From positions 207,901 through 271,900 of the forward strand of contig CAUYUJ010004525.1 in assembly GCA_963575745.1 (NCBI GenBank): a DNA stretch of 64,000 nt. Direction: 5' to 3'. The stretch's first letter is position 1. The number at the start of each line of letters is the position of its first letter. The DNA comes from Prorocentrum cordatum. Its lineage: Eukaryota; Sar; Dinophyceae; Prorocentrales; Prorocentraceae. Of the stretch, positions 43,025-52,810 are shown piece by piece. The notes beneath the pieces were generated by a model that saw only the letters and a program-made list of their open reading frames with translations, ran no database searches and was not told where the DNA came from. The translations under genes and the position numbers were made by a program.

Positions 43025-43352
43025 AGGGTGTCGGAAAGTAAGCTGCATCTTGCAAAAGTGTGCTGCGATTTCCGGCCTGGGTCGCAACGTGAAAATGCAT
43101 CTTGCGGTAGCGCCGCCCGCCGCGAATCCTTCATATTTCGGGCTCGAAATTGCAGTCGCGCCGCGCTCGAAATTGCAGCCTCCCGCTCGAATTTCGGAAG
43201 GCTGCAATCGCGAACGCGGCGCGACTGCAATTTCGAGCCCGAAGGATTCGCGGCGCGCGGCGTTATCGTAAGATGCGTAATCACGTTGCGACCCAGGCCG
43301 AAAATCGCAGCGCGCTTTTGCAAGATGCAGTTTACTTTCGGACATCCTCCCG
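43025..43352. mobile_element. near-palindromic foldback element FG, 330 bp, arms about 150 bp
   Basis: The left arm runs GTGTCGGAAAGTAAGCTGCA, TCTTGCAAAAG, GGCCTGGGTCGCAACGTGA, CGCGAATCCTTC, GGGCTCGAAATTGCAGTCGC. The right arm is its inverted complement (GCGACTGCAATTTCGAGCCC, GAAGGATTCGCG, TCACGTTGCGACCCAGGCC, CTTTTGCAAGATGCAGTTTA, CTTTCGGACA). A short asymmetric loop with its own CTCGAAATTGCAGCC repeat separates them. Such an element would fold into a single long hairpin. Confidence 0.9.
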
Positions 43353-43354
43353 CG

Positions 43355-44405
43355 TACAACACATACTACACATGCACACATACAACACGCGCAACACATA
43401 CACACGCACAACACACGTATACATATACGACACATACAACGCGCACAAAGCATTCTTATGGACACACATATATACAGTACGTACAATACATCCAATACAT
43501 ACATTTGGACACGTAAAGCCATGCCATACACATACACACACACATACATATAATGCGTGCATATATGGATCCACATATAGTACATTCGATACATACATAT
43601 AACACATGCGTGCCACACATACATAAAATGCATTTATACATACACATGCAAATATATCATTACTAATGAAAGCCAGAGTAACGCACGATAGTGCTATTAC
43701 TTATTGCTGCTACTCTTATACTAACGCACTGGTAGTAACCATCGAATCATATAGTATTTTAGTATTACGTGTAACGCACTCTCTGTGTTGGTGCGTTCTC
43801 TGTCTGTCTGTCTGTCTATGTGTATGTATGTCCGTCTCCCTCCTTTTATATTTTTTCTCTCTCTCTCTCTCTCTGTCTCTTTCTCTCTCTCTCTCTCTCT
43901 GTCCGAGGCGGGTCGCGGGCCCTTCGGTCGCAAGTGGGCCGCGTGCCTGGTAGCGGAGCGCGGGGGGGCGTAGGTCGGGCGTTTAGGTCGGCAAACTTAG
44001 GTTGTAGGCTCGGGCGCGTAGGCGTAGGTCGGGCGTTTAGGTTCGGGCGCTTAGGTTGTGCGTGTGTGTGTGTGCGTGTGTGTGTGCGCGTGTGTGTGTT
44101 TGTGTGTGCGTGCGTTCGTGTGCGTGTGCGCGTGTGTGCATGTGTGTGCGTGTGCGTTTGAGTGCGCGTGTGCCTCTGTCCTAGGGCTGCCCTTGCTTTT
44201 TTTTTTTTTTGCGGCCGCGCGCGCGCGCCCCGCCCATCGGCGGGCGCGCGCGCGCGGCCCACGCATGCGCAGTACCACGAGCCCGACAGGCGGCAGCGGA
44301 GTCCCAGAGCGAGGCGGAGGCGTGGGCGCTGCCCCCTCTCCCTCTCCTGCGACTAGCGCGGGCCCATGCTGCTGGCGAGCATATACGCGTTCCACAATCG
44401 AGTAG

Positions 44406-44442
<37 letters not shown>

Positions 44443-44460
44443 CTCTTTTTCCCCATATCC
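43355..44460. repeat. CA/TA-rich, (CT)n and (GT)n simple repeats
   Basis: ACACATAC-type repeats (43,365-43,660), CT runs (43,856-43,900 and 44,403-44,450), a GT/GC run (44,057-44,165) and a GCGCGC hairpin around 44,207-44,260 (GCGGCCGCGCGCGCGCG facing CGCGCGCGCGCGGCC). GGTCGGGCGTTTAGG is duplicated at 43,973 and 44,028. Frames here encode Cys/Val or His/Thr runs and are not genes. Confidence 0.85.
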
Positions 44461-44554
44461 TAAGATGGGGTTATTGTTATTACTTGGACGCCTCCTACTC
44501 CTCCTCCTTCTTCCTCCTCCTCTTTTCTCGCCCCCTCCTGTCGGACATACTCAG

Positions 44555-44748
44555 ACTTGCTCATACACATACTTACTCATATTCAGACTTACTCATACTC
44601 AGACCTACTCATACTCAGACTTACTCACACTCAGACATACTCATATACAGACTTACTCATACACAGACTTACTCATACACAGTATTAGTCATACCCATAC
44701 GTACACATACGCAGACTTACTCATACACAGACTTACTCACACTCAGCA
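44555..44748. repeat. ACTCATAC(T/A)CAG minisatellite
   Basis: About 14 units of 12-15 bp such as TTACTCATACACAGAC. Confidence 0.9.
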
Positions 44749-45355
44749 CCCCTAAGGGGAGCCGCCAGGGGTGGTTGCACGGGCTCGTTCGCGGCCATTT
44801 TGTGGGGATGTCTCAGGCGGTTTGCCTGTTTCTGTGCCCAACATCCTTCGCTTTCGGAGCAGATTTGGAGGATGTCTCGAGCGAGGCGCTCATTTCAGCA
44901 CCCCTAAGGGGAGCCGCCAGGGGTGGTTGCACGGGCTCGTTCGCGGCCATGTTGTGGGGATGTCTCAGGCGGTTTGCCTGTTTCTGTGCCCAGCATCCAT
45001 CGCTTTCGGAGCAGCTTTGGAGGATGTCTCGAGCGAGGCGCTCATTTCAGCACCCCTAAGGGGAGCCGCCAGGGGTGGTTGCACGGGCTCGTTCGCGGCC
45101 ATTGTGTGGGGATGTCTCAGGCGGTTTGCCTGTTTCTGTGCCCAACATCCTTCGCTTTCGGAGCAGATTTGGAGGATGTCTCGAGCGAGGCGCTCATTTC
45201 AGCACCCCTAAGGGGAGCCGCCAGGGGTGGTTGCACGGGCTCGTTCGCGGCCATTTTGTGGGGATGTCTCAGGCGGTTTGCCTGTTTCTGTGCCCAACAT
45301 CATTCGCTTTCGGAGCAGATTTGGAGGATGCCTCGAGCGAGGCGCTCATTTTCAC
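44748..45355. repeat. 152-bp tandem repeat, four copies
   Basis: CAGCACCCCTAAGGGGAGCC starts each unit (44,748, 44,900, 45,052 and 45,204). Identity is very high. 152 is not divisible by three, so each copy shifts frame and the array is not a protein repeat. CCCCTAAGGGG is a palindrome. Confidence 0.97.
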
Positions 45356-45439
45356 CCCCCAGGTGGGCCAGATTTTGAGGATGTCTCGATCTGTTTGTTA
45401 GTTTGGGTGGCCAGGCTCGTGGGCGCAGATTCTTCTCAG

Positions 45440-45765
45440 GATGCCACAGGAGGCTCCAACAGGCTCCAGGAGGCCCCAGGAGACCACGTGAGGTCCCAGG
45501 AGGCATCAGGAGGCCACATAAAGACTCAAGAGGCCACAGGATGTCCCAAGAGGCGCCAGGAGGCCCCAGGAAGCTCCAGAAGGCCTCAGGAAACCACAGG
45601 AGACCCCAGGAGACAACAGGAAGCGCCAGGAGGCCTCGGACGGCAGGAGGCCCAACGAAACCTTCCTAGGAGGTCCCAGGAGGTCCCAAGAGACTCCTGG
45701 AGACCCCAGGAAGCCCCAGTAGGTTTCAGGAGGCCCCAGGAGGCCCCAGGCTCATGCACAGAGAC
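45440..45765. repeat. CAGGAGGCCC minisatellite
   Basis: About 25 degenerate 10-13-nt units, similar in form to the CCAAGAGGCCC arrays. Confidence 0.9.
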
Positions 45766-45944
45766 GCGCTCGTACTACTGAGGCTCATTCACACTCCAAT
45801 TCATTCGCAGTTAGAGTGATGTCCAGACCGTCACAACTGAAGCCCGTTAATATTCGAAAGCTCTTGCGCCCAGACATTCACGGCGGACAGGTCCATGCGA
45901 GTAGATGCGCATATGGGGAGCTCCACGCAGTGAATAATTATGCT

Positions 45945-46255
45945 GGCGGGAATGATGATGGTGGTGGTTGTGGTGGTGATGATGATGATGGTGATGGCGA
46001 CGACGGTGATGACGATGATGTCGATGATGGTGATGATGGTGATGACGATGATGACGGTGATGACGGTGATGACGATGATGTGGTGGTGATGACGGTGATG
46101 ACGGTGATGTGGTGGTGATGATGGTGATGACGGTGATGACGATGATGACAATGATGATGGTGATGGCGACGACAGTGGCGACGACGGTGATGACGATGTT
46201 GGTGATGACGACGACGGTTGGTGATGGTGAGAACGATGACGGCGGCGATGGTGGC
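45945..46255. repeat. GATGATGGTGACG microsatellite
   Basis: GAT/GGT/GAC triplets over about 310 bp. Confidence 0.95.
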
Positions 46256-46319
46256 GACGATGCCGTGTAAAGCACCATGGCCCCAGGGGCCCGCCCAGGG
46301 CCCAAGCCCTGCTGGTGGC

Positions 46320-46430
46320 GGCACCGTCTCGGCCGCGACTGGCGCCGCCAATGGGCGCCAGACGCCCCGTCTCGGCCGCGACCACTCGTCCCGTCTCGGC
46401 CGCGACTGGCGCCGCCAATGGTGGTGATGA
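46320..46430. repeat. short GTCTCGGCCGCGACTGGCGC repeat, 2-3 copies
   Basis: Two full copies including GCCGCCAATGG (46,326 and 46,396) and one partial copy at 46,371. Confidence 0.85.
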
Positions 46431-46504
46431 TGATGATTATGATGCCGACTGCGATTGCGATTGCGATGATGGCGGTGATGTCGATCGTGTTGATGTTGGG
46501 GACG

Positions 46505-46765
46505 ATGACGATGATGACGATATCGATAGTGAGATCGATAGTAAGATCGAGAGTGAGATCGGATATCGATAGTGGGATGGATAGTGAGATCGATAGTGCG
46601 ATCGACAGTGAGATCGCTAGCTGGATCGATAGTGATATCGATAGTGAGATCGATAGTGAGATCGAAAGTAGGATCGATAGTGAGATCGATAGTGGGGTCG
46701 ATAGTGAGATCGATAGTGAGATCGATAGTGAGATCGGTGATATCGATAGTGAGATCGATATCGAC
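46505..46765. repeat. GATCGATAGTGA 12-bp minisatellite, block 1
   Basis: About 20 units of GATCGATAGTGA with GATATCGATAGTGA variants. Block 2 lies within intron 2 of gene A. Confidence 0.95.
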
Positions 46766-46863
46766 ACCTATAAGTCAGGACAGGCGTGCCCCCTTGGCCT
46801 GGCTGGCCCTCCCCCTCCGCCCCCTCCCCCCTCCCCCTCCGTAATCGAGGCGTTCTGGCCACA

Positions 46864-48839
46864 ATGGAGGTCGGTTCCCTCGGGTTGCGCCAGCCAGCAG
46901 CAGCGATGGCGAGGCGCGTGCCCATCCGCGTTGCTGTCCCCACGACGTCCGAAACTGAGATCGCAGATGCCCTCAAAGCGCACGTCGAGAAGCACGGCGT
47001 CCGCTCGGCATTCGATCTGGGGCGGTACGAGTCGATCAGTCGGACGCGGGCCGCGCATGGCCCATCGTTGGCGGCCTCTGCCGAGCTGGTGATAGGTCCG
47101 GGAAAACTACGCCCCCGCCCCCTCCACGGGTGGGAAGGGGCAGGAGGAGGAACGCGGGGGAAGGATCAGCAGGAGGAGGAGGAGGACGAGGAGGAGGAGC
47201 AGAAGGGGATGGGAGGAGAGGGAAGTCACGCCCAGGTGATGGCGTTGCAGTGCGTTCTCGGCCCCACGATGCAGACGCACTACGTGACGTTGCGCGGCGC
47301 CGTGCAGACGGTGCTTGCGAAGTGCCCCTCCTCGCCTTTCCTCGTCCATCTCATTGCCCCTCCAAACTTGGATAGGAGGTCGGTGTCCCGCGGTGTCCCG
47401 TGGTGAGATCGAGAGTGAGATCGATGGCAGGATCGATAGTGGGATCGGTGGTTGGACCGATAGTGACGTCGATAGTGTTACAAACAGTGAGATCGATCGA
47501 GTGAGATCGATAGTTAGATCGATAGTGAGATCGTGAATGCGGTCGATAGTGGGATCGATAGTGAGATCGGCGATATCGATAGTGAGATCGATAGTAAGAT
47601 CGAGAGTGAGATCGGATATCGATAGTGGGATCGGTTGTGAGATCGAAAGTGCGATCGATTGTGTTATCGATAGTGAGATCGATAGCGAGATCGAAAATAT
47701 GATCGATAGTGAGATCGATCGTAGGATCGATAGAGAGATCGATAGTGGGGTCGATCGTGGGATCGATAGTGAGATTGATAGTGAGATCGGTGATATCGAT
47801 AGTGAGATCGATTGTGATATCTATAGTGAGCCCTAACCCTGAGCCCGATATCCTCCGGCTTGCCTCCGCCCCTTTCCTGGTTCCCGACTCGGCCCGTTCC
47901 TCTCCCTTTTCCTCCTTCGCTCATGGTTTTCTCCCTTGCTCGGCCCTCTCTTCTTGCTTCCCCCCATCTCCGCCGCCAGGTGCGGGTTCGTGCTGACCAA
48001 CGGACACCCCTTTCCGCGACCGCGCGCCGCGACCCACCCACGACCAGCCTGCCGCCCACCCCGCAAAGTTTCGTCTTTTTGTTAAAAATAGTGAGGACGA
48101 CGGGTTTTATAAAACCCGTCGTCCTCACTATTTTTAACAAAAAAATAGGCGGGTCTTTTTGTTAAAAATAGTGAGGACGACGGGTTTTTATAATAGGCGG
48201 GGGGGCGGGTGAGGATGTTATAACATCCTCACCCACCCCCCCGCCACAGGTACCCCAGGGCGCTGGCCAACCACGACCACCTCAGCGACAAGGTGCGAGC
48301 GGGCAACTTCGCGGACAAGCTGGGCACGCTGTGTGCCCACGTTCGCCGCCTGCACACGTCGGAGACGCGTCGGCGCCAGGCCCGCACTTCCCCCATCCTC
48401 CTCATCCTTCTCCCCCTCCTCCTCCTCCTCCCCCTCCTCCTCCCCCTCCTCCTCCTCCTCATTCCTCATTCCTTATCCCTCATATACCCTTCTCCCTCCA
48501 TCCCCGCCTTGCACCTCGAGGCGATGGCCCAGTGCACCGCGCCCGAGCGCGAGAAGCTGCTCCGCATCTTGAGCTCGGTCATTCCTCTTCCTCCTCCTCC
48601 TCCTTCTCCTCCTCCTCCTCCTCCTTTCTCTCCACCTCCTCGATTTATCCCTCGTCTACCTCCTTCCTCCTCAGCCTCCTCCCCCCCCCCTCCCTCCTCC
48701 ACCTCCTCCTCTCTTTCTCCCTCTCCCTCGTGCTCTATGCCCTCCTCCTTTTTGTCCTTTGTCGCCCTCCTCCCCCCCCTCCTCCTCCTCCTCCTCTCCA
48801 CCCTCCTCTCCTCCTTCATCATCATCCCTCTACCATCCC

Positions 48840-48871
<32 letters not shown>

Positions 48872-48935
48872 CCATGCCGCCCCCCCCCCCCCCCCCCCCC
48901 CCCTCCCCCCCACCACCCCCCCCCACCCCCCCCCC

Positions 48936-48969
<34 letters not shown>

Positions 48970-49851
48970 ACCCCCACCCCCCCCACCCACTCCTCTCCTC
49001 CTCCTTTCCCCCCCATGCTCCTCTCCTCCCCCCCCACCCCTCCTCCAATCCTCCCCCTCCACTGATCCCCCATCTTCCCCTCGTTAGGTCCAGAGCGAGT
49101 TCGAGACGCCGCCGCGGCCGCCGCGCCCTCGCGCGAGCCCGTCGCCGCCGCCCCGCGGCGAGGAACCCACGGGAGGAGGGGGGCTAGGGGGGGGAGGAGG
49201 AGGAGGAGGAGGAGGGGGAGGAGGAGGGGGATGGGGGAGGACGAGGAGGAGGAGGGCAGGGAGGGATAACGAGGGCGATGATCCATTCGGGGGGGGCGGA
49301 GAGGATTCGGGGGGACGTCGACGAGGAGGCCGGGCGGGGGAGAAAGAGAAATGGGGAAATGGGGGGAGGAGGCGAATCAGGAAATGATTATGACGAGGAT
49401 GACGACGATGATGATGCTGTTAATCATGATGATGACGACGGTGTTGTCGATGATGGTGATGCTGGTCATGATGATGGTGTCGTTGTTGATGATGATGACG
49501 GTGGTTATGATGATGATGACGATGTTTAGGATGTTGATGATGGCGATGATGGCGATGCTGGTGATGGTCATGGTGAGTGTGTTTATCGTGACGTCGATGG
49601 TGATGACGATGACGATGATGGTGACGATGATGGTGATGGTCATGGTGATGGTGTTGATTGATGATGAAGACGACGACGATGATGATGATGCTGATGATTA
49701 TGATGATGATGATGATGATGATGATGATGTTGGCGCTGATGGTGACGACGATAATGGCAGCAATGATGATTGGGAAGAAGGGGGGGACATGAGGGTGGAG
49801 GCGACGACGGCCACCTCTCCTCCAAGATGGCTCTACTCCCCCCTCCCCTCA

Positions 49852-49883
<32 letters not shown>

Positions 49884-49965
49884 TGCTGTCATGTATATTT
49901 CCCGCTTACCTCCTCCCCCCCCTTTCGGGGGAGGAGGAGGTGCATGCATGTCGCTGTCATGCGTG

Positions 49966-49996
<31 letters not shown>

Positions 49997-50191
49997 GTAT
50001 GCTCCTCGGGTCCTCCATCCGTCCTCCTCAGGTCCTCCTCCTCCTCCTCCTCCTCCTCAGGCCCTCCCCCCCCTCCTCCTCCTCCTCCTTGCCCCGAGGA
50101 GATGGAGAAGATCGGCGACGAGATCGAGTGGTCGGAGATCGTCGAGGAGATGGCCCTCACGCCGCTCCAGCTCAAGGAGCGCGCGCACGCC
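46864..50191 (+). CDS. gene A: multi-exon gene, unknown product (exon model)
   Basis: Exons that join in phase: 46864-47088 (75 codons from MEVGSLGLRQPAAAMARRVP), 47236-47378, 48250-48379 and 48521-48577. The junctions give readable text, for example LIAPPNLDRR|YPRALANHDH and TSETRRRQ|AMAQCTAPER. Intron ends are GT-AG, GT-AG and GC-AG in turn. Two further likely exons start at 49088 (VQSEFETPPRPPRPRASPSP) and 50099-50191 (EMEKIGDEIEWSEIVEEMAL, then TPLQLKERAHA), but the donor of the 49088 exon is unclear. Introns are filled with GGA, GATCGATAGTGA, CTC, poly-C and GAT repeats. No domain is recognised. The 3' end is not found: the transcript may stop before gene B or continue into it. Confidence 0.55.
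47379..48249 (+). other. gene A intron 2 with minisatellite and nested palindromes
   Basis: It holds block 2 of the GATCGATAGTGA minisatellite (47,403-47,830). Its last 180 bp contain three copies of TTAAAAATAGTGAGGACGAC (two direct, one inverted) and the palindrome GTGAGGATGTTATAACATCC, followed at once by TCAC and enclosed by GGCGGGGG/CCCCCGCC arms. The acceptor CACAG sits right at the base of that last hairpin. Confidence 0.7.
48840..48995. repeat. poly-C tract inside a gene A intron
   Basis: About 150 bp of almost pure C with rare A, T and G, preceded by CTC repeats. A tract of this kind is prone to assembly and length error. Confidence 0.9.
49180..50095. repeat. GGA, GAT/GAC, (TA)n and CTC tracts in the next intron
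   Basis: GGA at 49,190-49,260. GATGATGACG at 49,385-49,775. (AT)n at 49,852-49,877 and 49,978-49,997. A CCTCCCCCCC/GGGGGAGGAGG hairpin at 49,910-49,940. CTC at 50,030-50,090. Confidence 0.85.
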
Positions 50192-50365
50192 GTTTTTGGG
50201 TGGCAGGGGCCCTTCTCTCCTCCTCCCCCTTCTCCTCCTCCTCCTCCTCCTCCTCCCCCTCCCCCCCTCCTCCTCCTCATCCCCCTCCTCCTCCTCCCCC
50301 TCCTCCTCCTCCTCCTCCTCGCCCTCTCCCTCGTCGCCTCCCTCCTGGAAAGCGCTTCGCTTGAC
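50192..50365. repeat. CTC tract, presumed intronic
   Basis: CTCCTCC with CCC interruptions directly after the last gene A exon. Confidence 0.8.
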
Positions 50366-50414
50366 AATCTGATAACTGTCTGATAAATGTCTGACGTCAG
50401 ACACTTATCAGATG
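50366..50414. repeat. palindrome P1, copy 1
   Basis: TCTGATAA(A)TGTCTGAC faces GTCAGACACTTATCAGA around a central ACGT, with one mismatched arm base. The same half-site recurs several times at 59.4-59.55 kb. Confidence 0.85.
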
Positions 50415-50479
50415 GGGAATGGGAGTGGGGAGTGGGATAGGAGGAGTGGGGTAGAGGGGTGGGAATGGAGTGACGTAAG

Positions 50480-50930
50480 AGCAGGAGGAGCGACGTATAG
50501 CGGGGAATGGGGTAGGGTGCGAGGATGTCTCAAGCGAAACGTTTGTTGAGGGGAGGGCGCAACATTTGTCGAGGATGTCTCGAGCGAGACGTTCGTTGGG
50601 GATTGAGGATGTCTCAAGCGAGACGCTCGTCTCAAGCGCCGCGTTTGTTGAGGGTGTCTCACGCCAGACGTTTGTCTCGAGCCAAACGTTGGTGGCGCAA
50701 CGTTTGTCGAGGATGTCTCAACGTTGGTGGTGCAACATGCGTTGGGGATGTCTCAAGCGATACGGTTGTCTCAAGCCAAACGTTGGTGGCGCGACAGTTG
50801 TCGAGGATGTCTCAACGTTGGTGGCGCAACGTGTGTTGAGGACGTCTCAGGCGATGCGTTTGTCTCAAGCGAAACGTTTGTTGAGGGGGGGGGGCGAAAC
50901 CACTTGGTGAGGATGTCCCAAGCGAAACGT
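50480..50930. repeat. GAGGATGTCTCAAGCGA minisatellite
   Basis: Degenerate units of roughly 28-55 bp made of GAGGATGTCTC(A/G)AGCGA and AACGTT(T/G)GT. GAGGATGTCTCGAGCGA also closes each 152-bp unit at 44.7-45.4 kb. Confidence 0.85.
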
Positions 50931-50953
50931 TCGTTGGGCTTTATCACGTCGCT

Positions 50954-50990
50954 CCGTAGCCATTGTGCGCCGAGTATTTTGGCGAGCGAG
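50954..50990 (+). other. possible relict dinoflagellate spliced-leader sequences, two in tandem
   Basis: CCGTAGCCATTGTGCGCCGA-G matches the dinoflagellate spliced leader (CCGTAGCCATTTTGGCTC, then AAG) at 16 of 21 positions, including the first 11. It is followed at once by TATTTTGGCGAGCGAG, resembling the 3' half of the leader. Both lie about 50 bp before the ATG of gene B. Relict leaders mark genes that re-entered the genome from trans-spliced mRNA (established in dinoflagellates). Chance similarity is not excluded. Confidence 0.45.
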
Positions 50991-51021
50991 CCCATCGGCC
51001 CACCGCGCGACATCTCGCGCC

Positions 51022-51698
51022 ATGTCCACGAGCGCCAAGTCCACGAGCGCGGCGGCGCCGCGCGCCGACCCCACTGTCGACGAGTTCGTCGACCCGACCG
51101 CCCGCGGCGTGTGGATCCAGCCAGGCCACGGCATTAACCCCCCAGGGCGCGCCATCCCGATCGAGGAGATTTTCCCTTCGAGCCATCGGCAGCTTCGCCC
51201 GCTCTCGGACTTCTCTCCACGGTTCGCCCGCAGCCAGCCCAAGGGGCCCGAGACGCCCTCGCAGGAGGATTTCAACTTGGACTCGACCGCCTCGGAGCTC
51301 GACAGCCCGCCTACGAAGAGGACGAAGATCACCAAGAAGACGAGCTCCCAGAGTTGCAGCCCGAAGTACACGCCGATGGCGCCCGTCGGCCTAGATGCGA
51401 ACGATGTGGAGACGCTGCCGTATCCTAAGGAGGCTACGGTGACGACGACGACGGGAACGATGACGTCGACGACGACGACGACGGGAATGACGACGACGAC
51501 GACGACGTCGACGACGACGACGACGTCGTCGTTCCCGTCGTCGTCGTCGTCGTCGTCGTCACCGTAGCTTCCTCGACAGGGCGAACGATGTGGAGACGAT
51601 GTGGAGACGCTGCCGTATCCTAAGGAGGCTACGGTGACGACGGCGACGACGACGACGACGACGGGAACGGCGACGACGACGACGACGACGGGAATGAC

Positions 51699-51735
<37 letters not shown>

Positions 51736-51981
51736 TCGTCGTCGTCGTCGCCGTCGTCACCGTAGCTTCCTCGACAGGGCGAGAACGAGGACGAGGCCGA
51801 GGTTGTGCGCATGCCCGAGGTTTCTGTGCCCCCGAGCCCGCTGCCGCCCCAGGACGACGCTGGCGCGCCCCCGAGCCCGCTGCCGATCCAGGACGACGCT
51901 GGCGCGCCCCTGGACGACGATGACGCGCTCGTGCAGCTCGGGAGGTGGCTCTCGTCGAACTCTGATGACGCTGTCGCGTAG
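51022..51981 (+). CDS. gene B: three-exon gene with duplicated hairpin introns, unknown product
   Basis: Exons 51022-51438 (139 codons from MSTSAKSTSAAAPRADPTVD), 51580-51633 (18 codons, GERCGDDVETLPYPKEAT) and 51778-51981 (67 codons and stop) join in phase 0 to give 224 residues. The first exon includes a basic patch PPTKRTKITKK that could be a nuclear localisation signal. The last exon contains a duplicated SPLP(P/I)QDDAGAP motif and ends LVQLGRWLSSNSDDAVA. Exon 2 is a copy of the end of exon 1 (VETLPYPKEAT in both), created with the intron. Unspliced reading gives a Thr/Ser run and a stop. A weak likeness of LGRWLSSN to LGDWLATP in gene C hints at related proteins. The ATG is the first one downstream of the putative relict leaders. 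No known domain recognised. Confidence 0.6.
51439..51579 (+). other. gene B intron 1, GAC/GTC hairpin
   Basis: GT-AG, 141 bp. AGGAGGCTACGGTGACGACG at the exon-intron border pairs with CGTCGTCACCGTAGCTTCCT before the acceptor CGACAG (one mismatch in 20). The 5' part is GAC-rich and the 3' part GTC-rich, so the whole intron can fold back. Confidence 0.7.
51634..51777 (+). other. gene B intron 2, tandem copy of intron 1
   Basis: GT-AG, 144 bp, with the same arms and acceptor as intron 1. The duplicated unit starts at GCGAACGATGTGGAGACG (51,398 and 51,579) and ends at CTTCCTCGACAGG. It therefore carries the exon end, the donor, the hairpin and the acceptor. Confidence 0.7.
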
Positions 51982-52017
51982 GGCGCTGCCATATAGAGGC
52001 AGCGCGCGCTAGCAGTT

Positions 52018-52205
52018 GTCGGGGGTGGACAGAACCCCCAACAGTGGCACGTCGATTAGTGAATTGTCCGTTTTCTGTTCTCGAGAGGGCGCCGTGGCCG
52101 TTGTTTTCCAGGCTTGCGCCCGCCAGGTTTGGGCTTCAGGTCGTTTTCACTAAACCACGTTTTACTAAAGTGAGGTCTGTCCATCCCCGAAGTTGGGGGT
52201 TCGCT
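52018..52205. repeat. dispersed repeat R3, copy 2
   Basis: Inverse copy of 42,805-42,992, placed about 40 bp after the gene B stop, so it may lie in the 3' UTR. Confidence 0.85.
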
Positions 52206-52424
52206 CTGCGTCCCTCGCCCGTTCGAGGGCGTCGCCGCGTCTTTTTCATCTTATTCGGGTACCTGACCTCTCGTAGAATCAGGTTACGCAGCTCGCTCGA
52301 CCTAGTTTGAAGCTACTAGATCTAGTACTTGTCCTGGGGGTCAGGACCACTGTTGCACGCGCGTCGAGTAGCGCGGAAACGCCATCACCATCACCGTCGT
52401 TACGAGATCGCGAGATTACGGGGA

Positions 52425-52760
52425 GGGGGATCACGGGGGGGAGGATGAGATCACGGGGAGGATGAGATCACGGGGAGGAGGAGGGGGAGGAGGCCACGAG
52501 GAGGAAGAGGTCATGGGGAGGGGATATCACGGGGAGGAGGAGGAGGAGGAGGAGGAAGTGATCACGGGGGCATTCGGGGCGATGATATCACGGGGGGGAG
52601 GAGGAGGAGGAGGAGGAAGAGGAGGAGGAGATCACGGGGAGGATGAGATCACGGGGAGGAGGAGGGGGAGGCCACGAGGAGGAAGAGGTCATGGGGGGGG
52701 GGAGATCACAGGGGGGAGGGGGAGGAGGAGTAGGAGGAGGAGGAGGTGATCACGGGGGCA
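52425..52760. repeat. GAGATCACGGGGAGGAGG repeat
   Basis: GAGATCACGGGG and GATCACGGGGGCATTCGGGG recur among GGA units. The block 52,560-52,625 is echoed at 52,745-52,770. Confidence 0.85.
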
Positions 52761-52810
52761 TTCGGGGTGATGAGACCACTGGCAGAGCAGCAACAGCAAC
52801 GCTCGCGCAG

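Noticed and set aside
44771-45781. Four tandem paralogous ORFs beginning MVARARSRP
   Set aside because: They are shifted readings of a 152-bp DNA repeat that is not divisible by three; conservation is at DNA level.
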